From assembly GCA_014529385.2 (NCBI GenBank), contig CM043944.1:66356895-66416894 (forward strand): a DNA stretch of 60,000 nucleotides, given 5' to 3'. A model generated the notes under the pieces. It ran no database searches and was not told where the DNA came from. It saw nothing but the letters and a program-made list of their open reading frames with translations. Numbering within the stretch: position 1 is the stretch's first letter; each line of letters begins with the position of its first letter. Both the position numbers and the translations under genes were made by a program. Shown here piece after piece: positions 22,517 through 33,814 of this stretch. The DNA is from Adiantum capillus-veneris (Eukaryota; Streptophyta; Polypodiopsida; Polypodiales; Pteridaceae).

Positions 22517-23223
22517 CTAGGATAGTATGTGAGAAATGTAGATATGAGAGAAGTGAAGAGATGAGAAGTTTCCCTCCCAAGCCCTATTCTTGCCCGTAGG
22601 CAATAAGGATACTGCGGGGAGAGATGTACCTGTAGCAAAGAGAACCTAGAGAGGATGAATTACTAAGAATGAGAGAGATAGGTTTGGTTAAGGAGATGAT
22701 ATTAGATACATATATATATATATATGTTGGATTAGATATGAAAATGAAAACAACAAGAAATCAAGAAAACATCAATCATGCTTGCAATAATGCATTAAAA
22801 TAAGTGTATCTTTGAAATCATGCCACCTAGTGTCCCACTAGGATTTGATTCTCTCCTAGTAGCTATTTAAAAAGAAATATAAGAAAAGTATAAAAAATAC
22901 ATAGAATATATATATATTGGAGTTTACCCTAGATATAGGATCTAGCTAGGGTGTGAGATGATAATGAAATAGTAGAAATAAAGAATCAATGCTTTTTGCC
23001 CCAAGTTAAAGAGGCGGAGCTATTGATGCTTTTCCCATAGTATTTTCTGATGGTAAAGTAAGGATAGGTTACCCTTGAGAAAAATAATAGGATGAGATAG
23101 AAGGTTTATTATTATACTTAAATATGCATATGTACACTATAGGAAATATAATTATGTATCTAAAAAAATACAAGATAGATCTTGTAGCATGCGTTCACAC
23201 TATGTACGTGTCAGAGCACGACA

Positions 23224-26200
23224 CCGTGATGATTAAGTTTTAGGAAGGGAGTGGCTGCATGGTTTGGTAAACACATTGCACACTAGTTATGAACACAACT
23301 CCTTATCCTTTATGGCCAATGGTACACATGTGCTTCTGCTTTAGTGAGAAACATATACCATCTGCACCTCTTATATGTACAACCGAGCTTTCTATTTTGC
23401 AGAAAGAAAATTTAATAGATGAAGTCTTTTTGTGTTACTGGTTGTCTCCAAGTCTTGTGAATTCTCAAGAGCAAAGTGCAGTGAATTCTAGTAAGGGTAT
23501 GCAAAGTGCAATGAATTCTACTAATGGTATGCAAAGTGCAATGAATTGTAGTAATGGTATGAAAAGTGCAATGAATTTTACTGATAAACAAAGTGTTAAC
23601 AAATCTACCGAGCAAAGTTCTCTCAATTTTAATTCTATAGAGCAACGTGCAGCTGTTGTAAAACAAACATTACAGGAATTACAACATTCTCCGGCCCAGC
23701 ATAACTCAAGTTTACTTTCTCCTTTTGCATGGAAAAAGCTGACTCACTTACTCACGGAGTATAGTGATGTGTTCTCAAGTGATTTACCACCGGGTTTACC
23801 CCCTACACGTGATGTGAAGCATGGCATAGATGTCTTGGCAGGCACTACACCGGTGAGTAAACCACCTTATTGTATGAGTGCTAAAGAAACTAAGGAGGTT
23901 GAGAGTCAGTTGGGTGACTAGCTCACTCGTGGTTTCATTAGACCTAGCACTTCCCCTTGGGCATCACCAATTCTATTGGTAAAAAAGAAAGATGGTAATA
24001 TGCGCATGTGCGTAGATTATCGCGGAATAAATGCGACAACCATCAAGAACAAGTATCCTCTGCCTCGAGTGGATGAGTTGTTTGATCAACTCCACGGGAC
24101 AAGATACTATACAAAGATAGATCCTAGTTCAGGATACCACCAGGTACGTATCCTACTACAAGATATCTCCAAAACTCCCTTTAGAACACGGTTCGGCCAT
24201 TTAGAATTTTTGGTTATGCCTTTTGGTCTAACCAATGCTCCAGCTCCATTTATGACACTCATGGATAGTGTCTTCCGTCCCTATCTTGGAAATTTTTTTG
24301 TTGTTTTCCTTGATGATATTCTCATGTACAGTAAGACTGAAGATGAACACATTGAACACTTACGATTAGTGTTTGAACAGCTACAAGCTCATGCGTTGTA
24401 TGCTAAGCAAAGCAATTGCGATTTCTTTAAAATAGAGATATATTACCTCGGTCATGTGATCTCTTATTCTGGCATCAAGATGGACACTGACAAGGTCACT
24501 ACCATTCTTCGATGGCCACATCCTAACACGGTTGAGGAGCTTTAAATATTCTTAGGCATGGCTGGATTTTATCGACAGTATATCCGTGACTATGCCAAAA
24601 TCACTGTTCCTATGACGGATCAACTTAAATCAAAAGGTAAATCCTTTTCTTGGGAAGAAGCCCAAAAACACAGTTTCGAACAGCTCAAGGTAGCTATAGC
24701 CACTGCTCCCATCCTAGCAATCGTCGACCCACTTAAGTCGTTTGTGGTAGAGACTGATGCTAGTGATAAAGCGGTTGGTGCGGTACTTCTCCAGGAGGGA
24801 AGACCTATAGTCTTTGAAAGTAAAAAGTTAGATAGAGCTCAAAAGAATTATTCTGTCTATGAGAAAGAGCTCTATGCCATAATTCATGCTTTATGAAAGT
24901 GGCGACACTATTTATATGGTGCCGAGTTTGAAGTAGTTTTTGACCATGAGTATCAAATGGTTTACTACTCAAACAGACTTGAAGGGCCGTAAAGCTAGAT
25001 GGGCAAATATTCTTCAAGATTATGATTGTAAGCTACGACATCGCAAGGCGCGATATAATGTAATAGCGGATGCACTAAGTCGGATGCCTTAGATTAATTC
25101 ACTTGCTTTCATGGAACTAAAGAGTGGATTTTTGGAATCATTACGTGGCAAGTGTGCACAAGATCACTCATATGCTAAAGTGTGGAGTGCAGTTTTAAAA
25201 AGGGATCCCTCACACTCACATGTCTCTGAACAATGGAAGAATTTTTCCATTGATGATGGCTACTTACTCCACAAAGGTAGAGTATTTGTGCCAAAGGACT
25301 CACACACTAGGCGTCAAATCTTATTTGAGTGTCACGATAGTCCAAGTGCTGGTCATCCAGGTATCTGTAAGCCGTATGTTTTAGTTCGACGGCAATTTTA
25401 TTGACCGGGCTTACATCATGATGTTCAAGAGTAGGTACTAAACTGCCAACAATGCCAAGTTAATAAGGCAGAGCGCCTCAAGGTAGGTGGCCTTTTACAT
25501 CCTTTAGAGATTCCACAAGGTAAGTGGGAGAGTATCTCTATGGATTTTGTAGTAGGACTACCTACTACAAATCGTGGCCATGATGCCACTTGGCTAATTG
25601 TAGACCATCTCACAAAGATGGGTCAATTCATTCCCACTAAGACTACGGTTAAAATACCGGAACTAGCACGGCTTTTTGTACAACATATATATAAACTCTA
25701 TGGTCTCCAGCTAGTATCATTAGTGACAGAGATCAAAATTTTGATAATCACTTCTAGAGAGCTATGTCCAAAAGTTGGAAACTAAACTTAATCTAAGTAC
25801 GACTAATCATCCACATACGGATGGTAAAAAAGAAAGAGTTAATCAAGTGCTAGAGGATATGCTACGAGCATACGTTAGCAAGAAGCAAACAAATTGGGAA
25901 GACTACTTACCTATATTGGAATTTTCTTAGTTGAATAGTTCAAAGCATCTGACTACAGGGTTTAGTCCATTTATGCTTTTGTATGGATTTCAACCTAGAT
26001 CACCCGTTACAGTGGCGTTGGCTAAGGGGAAGATACAACAAGTGAAATATTTTCTCCAAGACCATTCTGACATGCTTCGAGTTGCTCGACAGAATGTTAA
26101 GAAAGCTCAAAATCGATATAAGAAGTATGCAGATGAGCATCGACGTCTTGCTACTTTCGAAGAAGGAGACAAGGTTTTCCTCAAAGTTCCGGAGCATTCA

Positions 26201-26610
26201 GAAAGTCTGAAGACGGGAAAAGTTGCTAAACTTTCACCACGCTATTGTGGACCGTTTACCATCCTCAAACGTATAGGTCAAGTGGCCTATAAGTTATCTC
26301 TTCCAGAGCACTCACGAGTTCATCCTGTTTTCCATGTTATCCGTTTAGGAAAACAGCTAGCACAGAATGATAATGTCATCGACATAGGTGTGCTGGTTGA
26401 CCTTATCGAACCGCCAAGCATTCCTCATGAGCCCGAAAAGATTTTGGATTCTCATGAGCTTTGCACCACACATCATGTCAGACGATAGGTGTTGGTAAAA
26501 TGGCTAGATAGACATGAAGAAGGTTCTACATGGGAGAATGTCTCCGCACTTAACAAACGTTTTCCTACGTTCGTTTTCGAGGATGAAAATGATTCTCCAA
26601 GGGGGGGTAA
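23224..26610 (+). pseudogene. Gypsy A pol, copy 2 (after the gypsy B insertion)
   Basis: It resumes directly after gypsy B with the protease-RT linker (FDWEWLHG-like region near 23240), passes through a repeated linker (23472-23591), then RT with MPFGLTNAP and FLDD (about 24215-24315), RNase H (24558-25090), integrase zinc finger and core (25111-25930), and a chromodomain-like end VKWLDRHEEGSTWE (26495-26540). Stops at about 23919, 24543, 24894, 25405, 25432, 25928 and 26486-26488, and frameshifts near 24935 and 25710, break it. Most match copy 3. The stop at 26486 is CAG in copy 3. Confidence 0.92.
23472..23591 (+). repeat. 30-bp coding minisatellite in the gypsy A protease-RT linker, four units
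   Basis: Units begin at 23472, 23502, 23532 and 23562 and encode variants of QSAMNSSNGM. Copy 3 has three units (45834-45923). The frame is kept because the unit is a multiple of three. Confidence 0.9.
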
Positions 26611-26733
26611 TGTAAGGACATGGGTCCTATGGGCAAGGCCACCGGCACGGTCGGACAGTGTGTACGCTAGGGGGAGGCTACAAGATAGCACGGTTGGGTG
26701 GAGACTAGCACATGCATTACCACCGCCCTTTCA
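26611..26733 (+). repeat. Gypsy A 3' LTR, copy 2 (123 bp)
   Basis: It follows a seven-G polypurine tract (26598-26610), starts TGTAAGG and ends CCCTTTCA. The target duplication CATAT follows at 26734-26738. Confidence 0.9.
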
Positions 26734-27380
26734 CATATACTTTTAGTTCCAAGGATACCCATCCAAGGAGATTCAAGTTCCTAATGGATAGCTGGGAAAA
26801 TTCACAGTCTGATTCTGCGATGGAATTACCCAGTATCCTTCCACCGAAACCGCTTCCTCTTGCCCTTCCACTACCAGACATACCAAGCTTTGAATAGAGT
26901 CTGTGACTTTAGCTTAGCAGTCTATTGTAAGACATTGTGAGATAAAATTTGGAACAGATTGATTTTGGATTTATCATCCAGCCTTTTTGTCAAGTAGACT
27001 TGCAAACAGTTTCTCAGACACACATGTCAGATTGTTTTTCAAACTGAAAGCTTTTGCAATAAACTTACAGGCTGAGGGAACATCCAGTCCAGCTACTGGA
27101 ATCCCTTGCCTACCAGCCTTCCTTTTCTTTCTAGTTGCTTCATCTTACTTAAGAACCAAACTAATCTCATCTGCAGATGTTGTGATGGTCTTTTTCTCGT
27201 CGAGAAACCTGAAGGCATATGCAATATCTTAAAGTGTCACTATTATTTTAATTCCATTAACAGTGGCACTGCCTTCATTAGTATCGAAACAATCAAGGCC
27301 TATTTAATAATGGCTGCATCAAAATCGAACTTCGTAGCCTATACTACCACATGCAAATCCCATATTTGCAGCAATGATTC
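26734..27380 (-). pseudogene. Antisense protein-coding fragment of unknown function (copy 2)
   Basis: Counterpart of 2827-3472. The - strand frame with TVNGIKIIV, the RKKRKAG(R)QG run and the terminal SHNVLQ stop is recognisable. The fragment borders gypsy A with CATAT on its left and the old copia LTR on its right. The codons flanking the insertion (as at 11500-11591) suggest gypsy A landed in or just after this gene-like unit. Confidence 0.45.
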
Positions 27381-27607
27381 TCTTGGAATTAGGGTTGCAA
27401 GAAAACACACACAGCTTGGAGAAGACAAAGGAATCTCAAGGCACACAATAGACAGTGTATTACTTAGTGTGCAATGAAAAGATAGATAGCACTACAGTGA
27501 TGGGCGTAAATACAATGCACGGGAGAAAAAACCCTCTAAAGATGGAAAAAATGCCCCGGTGGTCCTAGTGTGTTCACACACATCACTACCACATGTATAT
27601 GGTAATA
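27381..27607 (-). repeat. Old copia fragment: 3' LTR, copy 2
   Basis: 227 bp, same boundaries as 3473-3699. It is the reverse of the copia LTR, followed by a reversed polypurine tract. Confidence 0.85.
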
Positions 27608-30235
27608 AATACCCCCTAGAGTGATGCGGTGAACAAGAACTGGCACATGAGTAAAGGGAAGTTCCATGCCCTGAGGACATGATCAGTCCACAAAGAGGAG
27701 TAAGCCCAAAGCTTTGCAGAAAGCTTCGAGCTTATCATGAGACAATGACTTTGTGAAAAGATCTTCAAGGTTGTGTTGGCACACAAGCCAAGCTCGTCTC
27801 TCCTGCTAAGAGCCTCTCCTTGACATAGTGGTAATGCACCTCAATGTGCTTTGTGTGAGCATGAAAAATTGGGTTCCTCGCAACTGCCAATGTGCTTGGA
27901 CTATCATTGTAGATAGTGTTGGAAGTTTCCTTTCCAACAGCCAAATCATCCATAAGGCGTCAGAGCCATACACACTCAACCGTAGCTTTGAAGACTGCAT
28001 GTACTCAGCCTCACAACTAGAAGTGGCCACAGTAGGTTGATTCTTGCTCAACCATGATATACATGAACTGCCAAGCATGAAACAAAAACCATTTGTGGAC
28101 ACTCGCTTGTCAAAACAAGCAGCCCAATCTGGGTCTGAAAAATCATGCAAGTCTTGTGGCAATGATCTCCCCTTGGGATAAAAGAAGCCAAGATTTAAAG
28201 TTCCACTAAGGTGGCAGAAAATCCTCTTCACGGCCTGCCAATGCTTAGAGCCTGGGCTATGCATAAATCTCATGACCTATGAGACTTCGAACTCAATATG
28301 CAGTCTCGTGTTGCATACATAAATGAGGCATCCAATAGAAGTTTGTTAAAGAGTGACATCTGTAGTATCACTAGCATCATGAAGACTCAATTTTAAACCT
28401 GTTTCCATGGGAGTGGCAATAGGTTTGCAATCCTCAAGTCCAAACTTACAAGACAATGTGTCTATGTAAATTTTCTGACACAATGCAATACCACCATCAC
28501 ACTGCTTAAACTGTATACCCAAGTAATGATGCAACAGCCCCAAATCTTTCATCTTGAAAGTAGCATTCAAATCAGCCTTCAATTCAGCAATATGTCTCTC
28601 ATTTGATCTAGTGATCAGCAAATCATCTACATAAAGAGCCACAATGAGAAGTACATTACCCTCACGCTTGAAATACAATGTGCTTTCTGTTGGACTGTTA
28701 TACAAAAGGCTCGTTTGACCAAATGAGTGTCAACTTTCTCATACCAAGCACAAGGAGATTGCTTCAACCCATATAAAGCCTTTTTAGATTTGCACACTTT
28801 GTCCTCTTGTCCTTTCTTGACAAAACCGTGAGGATGCATTACATAAACTTCCTCAAATATATCACCATTCAAGAAAGCATTAACAATGTCTGATTGATGT
28901 ACATCCCAACCCAAATGAGCTACCAATGCACATAGAGAACTCATAGTAGTCATATAACAAGTGGGAGCACAAGTCTCTTCATAATCATTTGCAACAAGTC
29001 AACCATTATGGAGATCTATCTCACCATCCGGCTTGCGTTTCAACTTTAAACCCACTTTGTACCAATGGACTTTTTTCAAGGAGGCAAATCACATAAAGTC
29101 GATGTGTCATTTTCTATAAGTGCATCATATTTCAATTGCATGGCAGCCATCAAATTTTTTGAATTCTATGCTTCATCAAAAGACAAAGTTTCCTCAACAT
29201 CATGTAAGCTAGACACATTCCAAACATAACAATTTGTTGCATAAGATGCATGGAGAGAGCCTAAATGAGTACAAATAGACAAGGGTGCATCCAATTTATT
29301 GTCACACAATGTATGCAGCAACCATTTTGGCATACCTCTAGCCTGCTCATTTTCATTCAAACTTCCACCACTGAAAAGAGGCAAAAAAGTCTCATAAATG
29401 TCCTGCGAGCTTACATTATTGTCTCTAGTACATGACAGCAAGACTGAATATAATCTTTCATAAACACTACATCTCGTGAAACCAAAATACGCTTTGTTTC
29501 GGATGATACAACCTATAAACTTTTCTTTCAGCACTATAACCAGCAAAAATACATTTGACAAAGCCTTATCATCCAATTTTTTGCGCTGTGTTTGTGGCAC
29601 CAAGGCATATGCCAAATAGCCAAAAACACGTATGTACTCAGTAGGAAGCTTTCTATCATGCCATGATTTTTATGGAGTAATAGACTGCAAAGCTTTTGTA
29701 GAACACCTGTTAAGTACATAAGAGGCCCACATGATGGCCTCAAGCCAAAAAGAATGCAGAAAAGCTTGACTTTTGACCATACATCGTGCCATTTTTGTAA
29801 GTGACCTACTTTTCCTCTTAGCAACACCATTTTGTTGAGCTCTATAAGGCATTTTACATTGATGTTTCATCTCACAACTCGCCAAAAGTGCATTGAATTC
29901 ATGAGACATATACTCCCCCCATCAATCCGAAGGGAAGGTGCCCATAGTATATTTCGATACATTTTCAGCCATAGCTAGAAGTTGATTAAAGCAAATTCTT
30001 CTTGATCCTAGATACATAAAGTGCATCGACAAGTGTGAAAGAACTTCCATTTGCAGCAGTAAGCACAATCTTTCCAACTCCTTCAACCAGATATCAGGCA
30101 TTGTTGGCACAAGTGGATTAATTCCCATGAGGGACAGACTCGAGAGAGCTAAACAATTCATGATGTGAGGTAATGTGTTTTGTAGCACCACTGTCAAAAT
30201 ACCACACATCTGAATCTGCAGCAATTGACATACTT
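27608..30235 (-). pseudogene. Old Ty1/copia pol, copy 2
   Basis: The same truncated pol as 3700-6463: RNase H (28273-27806), RT with ALYVDDLLIT (about 28620), the linker, and the integrase core with a glutamate-region change (VAKRKS instead of VAERKN, about 29820). The protease DSGA region near 30190 is degraded. Relative to copy 1 it has lost about 130 bp in the linker near 29355 and about 20 bp near 28985. It ends at the gypsy C LTR at 30236, exactly as copy 1 does. Confidence 0.92.
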
Positions 30236-30749
30236 TGTTAGAGTCAAAAATTTCTTCAATCGGATTTCGTTAGCTCATTTTACAAGAATTTACAAAGTAG
30301 GCCTTAACAGCCTAATTTAGGCTTCGTGCTTCCATCTCTCGATTCGATTGAATTTTTTTGTGCATATCCGCCTTGTCCTTGTGATCATCATCGTATCTTC
30401 AATTTCTCCATCTAAACTCATTTGCTATTTCTTATTAATTTTTGACAAGTTTATTGAAAAAATCAAAGAAAATAACAAAATGCACTAAAAAAGCAAAGTG
30501 AAAAATCAATAATTAAGAAAATCCATTGAGAAACATAGCTTTATTATTCTTTGGTGGATTTTTTTCATTTTTAAGTCCCAATATCAAGAAAAAATGATAA
30601 TAATAACAAAAAAAGACCATTTTTGATGATTTTCTGATAGTATATACACTATCTACAATCATCGGGGAGATGTTATCAATTAAATTTCCCCTATCGATGA
30701 ATTTTTAAGAGAATTATTAGGTATTTTTGCAAAAAATTACACGTTAACA
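30236..30749 (-). repeat. Gypsy C 3' LTR, copy 2
   Basis: 514 bp with TGTTA and TAACA ends, equivalent to 6464-6978 and 50137-50651. Confidence 0.62.
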
Positions 30750-33225
30750 TCAAAAAAAATTCTCCCTCTTCAAACATTGCCCTTAAATTACGTAGTTCCT
30801 TTCCACCTCTCCTAGATGGCGGAGAAGATAAGTGCTCCTTTTTCCTTCAAATCCATTTTGTACTAGGTTCTTTCCTTGAAGATGCTCTTCTTTGTGTTTT
30901 GAACCTTGGAACCTTCTTTGGTACAATAGATGAGGTTTTGGGCACCCAAATTTGAATGGGCTTGTTGTTAAGTTGTGCCTTTGGTACCCAGATATGCTTG
31001 ACTCCTTGCATGCTTGCTACTTGTAGCATTTAGTTGTCTATAGGAGGGAGAAGATTGATTGCTTTGTGGTTTGGTCTACTGGTAACCTCCTTTCCATTCC
31101 ATTTTGCTTGGTGCAATTGGAACAATGAGTTGTCCGCCTTTAGGTTGATAGCTTGAGCTGATTGGTATCCCAATCTGGTACTGCCTTGTACATCTGCATC
31201 CATGAGATTCCAAGATTCATTTTTCATTCATGTGTTCATCTGGTAAGCATACAAATTGATGAGGCCATGAACATCCATGTAATATCACATTTAAGTTGAC
31301 TACTCCTAGTGTCAGTGTTGGATTCTTGTTGCATCCTTTAATAGTCGATATTTTCAATGTCAAAGACTCACTTGTTGCTTCTTGTAAGTGGAATAATTGG
31401 CTGCATTTACTTGAGCTTCTGTATTGACCAATGCATTTGTGCTATGATTGTTCAAATGTACTTTGATGTGAAGGTCCATTCCATCTAACCATTCATCATC
31501 TCTTTTGATACTACATCTTTCTGTAATTCCCATAGTCGTTCATCTAGTTCTAGAGTGTTGATGGGAATAGGCATTTGTTGACTTTTGAGAGCAGCTTTCC
31601 TTTTGAGTACTCAAAACCGAGATTCCTCTTGGGCTTCATGAATAACCAGCTGTTGTTTTATCTTTCTTTGCTCTTTTGCATGCATCTTTTCTGGCAATTC
31701 ATTGGTTAGCAGAAAATTATACTTCTTTAAACGGCATCCACTAATCCAATTAGCCATTGGCTCACCATCTAGGGTAGACAACTTAACTGCTTCACTTGGA
31801 GGTACATCTTCAATGATAAACGGTCTGTTTTTTGTTTTCTTAAACTTGGGAATGTGTTTGTTAAAGGAATAGACTTCCCCTGTTTAAAATATTTTTGTAA
31901 CTAGATGGGAATCAAAAAGATGTTTTTGTTTTCGCTTTTGTGCATAGATGTGAGCTACAGCAGGTAGCCTTTGATCATCAAGCTTTTCTAAATCTTCAAG
32001 TCTTTCAGACAATTCATGTCAGTCCACGCAAGATCCTTAGCTACCCTTAGTGTCAGCGATAGAAATTCTATGGGCAGTATGGCATCAAGACCATAAACAA
32101 GCTTAAAGGGTGTAGCATTGAAAGTTGTCATGAATGAAACTCTATAAGCCCATAGAGTGGCATGGAGATTCATTTCCCAATTTGTCCGTCCTGAACTATC
32201 CACTTTATTCAATATCGAGCTAAGAATTTTATTTGTATGCTCAACTTGTCCATTTGCTTGTGGATGAGAGGGAGCTGACTTGTTATGGATAACCATAAAT
32301 TCATAAATTCCCCTATCATTGACAATTTCTATTAGCAGTCCAAATCTTGTGAACACTTTCTCATACAACAATGCGGTTATGGTTCTGTCATCAGTCTTTT
32401 GAGTTGCTTTAGCCTCTGCCTTCTTGGTCAAATAGTCCATAGCTACAATGATATATTGAGCTTGTGTTCTATAAGCAGGTGGTTTTATTGGCCCACAAAG
32501 TCTATACCCCATTTTGCAAAAGCTCTAGCCCCTATCATTGGTCTTAAAGACATGCTATCTACACGGGTTGGCATTTTTTCTCGCTCACATGCATCACACC
32601 TTCAAACATATTCCTTGGTATCTGCAAAAAGTGTTGGCCACCATATGCTTGCCATTGAAATTGCTCTTGCGGTGGTTTCACTAGAAAAGTGACCTCCAGT
32701 TAATTCAGCATGTACTTGTTCTATAATGGGAATATATTCGTCTTCATTTACACAAAAAGGTAGATGTTGATATTTTCCTCTTTGATATAACTGGTTTTCA
32801 ATAAAAGCATAGTCTCCTACTTTAGTTTCAATTGCTCTTTGGTGGCGTTTACTCATATCCTCAGGAAATGTTCGTCTTGATAAGTAAGTAACTAGATAGT
32901 TTTGCCATACTCTTGGGCTTGGGTTTTGTTTTTCCAGCATCTCTTGAGTAGTTCTTACCAGATTTTAATAAGCTTCAAGCTTAGCTACTTCCATATCTGG
33001 AGAAGGATAGTTTTTCCATTTGTTTTCCGTGGTCTGGCCTGCTTTAAGTCCCGCTTGGTAAGCTTCCAAGGCTATGCATTGATTGGCTCAAAAATTTTGT
33101 CTACCGAAATTTCCTCCAGATTTTATTGTGATTTCCTTGATTTCACTTCCAATTTATTTCATTTTTTCTTGGAATAGTTTCTTTGATTTCTCCTTGATTT
33201 TAGCTCTAAGTTTTTCTTTTCTCAT
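30750..33225 (-). pseudogene. Gypsy C pol: RNase H remnant, integrase and tail (copy 2)
   Basis: From 33225 downward on the - strand: a degraded stretch (about 33180-32945), the integrase zinc finger AELTGGHFSSETTARAISMA with WWPTLF (32940-32602) broken by a TGA before C-DAC, the integrase core (32512-31988, HPQANGQVEHTNK), the C-terminal strand region, and the long tail to about 30840. The copia element at 33226 separates this from gag at 38379-40859. With that insertion removed, gag joins the degraded stretch with no room for protease or RT, so those were deleted earlier. Confidence 0.85.
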
Positions 33226-33452
33226 TGTTACCATATACATGTGGTAGTGATGTGTGTGAACACACTAGGACCGCCGGGGTATTTTTTCCCTCTTTAGGAG
33301 GTTTTTTCCCCCGTGTATTGTATATATGCCCATCACTCTAGGGCTATCTATCTGTACATTACATACCAAGTAATATACTCTCTATTTTGTGCCTTGAGAT
33401 TCCTTTGTCTTCTTCAAGCTGTGTGTGTTTCTCTGCAACCCTAATTCCAACA
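33226..33452 (+). repeat. Copia 5' LTR (227 bp)
   Basis: TGTTACC to CCAACA, followed after two bases by the primer-binding site. Confidence 0.95.
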
Positions 33453-33454
33453 AT

Positions 33455-33466
33455 TGGTATCAGAGC
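33455..33466 (+). other. Copia primer-binding site (initiator-Met tRNA)
   Basis: TGGTATCAGAGC is the exact complement of the 3' end of plant initiator-Met tRNA, two bases after the LTR, as usual in copia elements. Confidence 0.95.
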
Positions 33467-33814
33467 AGGTCACGTCCTCCCGGGCTTAGTCGCCAGCTGC
33501 TCCAGCACACGCCTGCTCACTTTCTCTGATTTCAGTGAGCTTTGGCGAGCGTTCTCAGGTTGACAAAAATTTTGGGTAAGGTCAAAGAGCTCGGTCTGCT
33601 CAGAATTTTGATTTGGGCTCATTTCGGCCTCCGTTTCCACTACAAGCAGTACTGCACAGGCTATTTCGTCATTTTGTGCAGAATTTTTGTCAGTGCCGTT
33701 TCCCGCATAACAGGTGCCTTATAGTCTTCTACGGTTTGTGCTATATAGCACAGGTTGTTCCCGCTCCATTTCTCCTATTTTCAGGCAGTTTTCACATCAG
33801 GTGCAACATTTACC

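Larger units (their letters stand above)
13932..23223 (-). mobile_element. Gypsy B: nested Ty3/gypsy element of a divergent, fungal-like lineage
   Basis: The element has TGTCG...CGACA termini, two LTRs, PBS, polypurine tract and one gag-protease-RT-RNase H-integrase series on the - strand, inserted into gypsy A copy 2. Flanks are CCAT (13928-13931) and CCGT (23224-23227); the empty site in copy 3 reads GGACCGTG, so the target duplication is probably 4 bp with one later change. The two LTRs differ at about 14 positions over about 1330 shared bases by eye, suggesting recent insertion. The RT box is FIDD, not the YxDD or FxDD-I form of the neighbouring chromovirus. The coding region nevertheless holds several stops and frameshifts. 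Confidence 0.93.
21886..23223 (-). repeat. Gypsy B 5' LTR with 675-bp internal deletion (1338 bp)
   Basis: It matches 13932-15938 end to end except for loss of the segment equivalent to 14817-15491 (junction near 22775, at a shared AAT). The missing part lies upstream of the TATA-like box, so the deletion removed much of U3. Other differences are single bases and three extra TA units. Confidence 0.92.
11592..26733 (+). mobile_element. Gypsy A copy 2, complete but decayed chromovirus, split by gypsy B
   Basis: The element runs from a 5' LTR (11592) to a 3' LTR (26611-26733) and is interrupted by the 9.3-kb gypsy B element at 13932-23223. Without it the element is about 5.85 kb. It is flanked by a perfect 5-bp target duplication, CATAT, at 11587-11591 and 26734-26738. 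The same duplication flanks copy 3 (43390-43394, 49065-49069), so both descend from one insertion. The two LTRs differ at about 9 of 122 positions plus one indel by eye, so it is old. Confidence 0.9.

Noticed and set aside
26473-26691. - strand ORF over the gypsy A pol end and LTR (also 2566-2784, 48804-49022)
   Set aside because: Antisense shadow of the chromodomain and LTR; conserved only through duplication.
33454-33470. Possible tRNA-Met fragment
   Set aside because: Only a 12-base match next to an LTR; it is the copia primer-binding site, with no tRNA cloverleaf around it.
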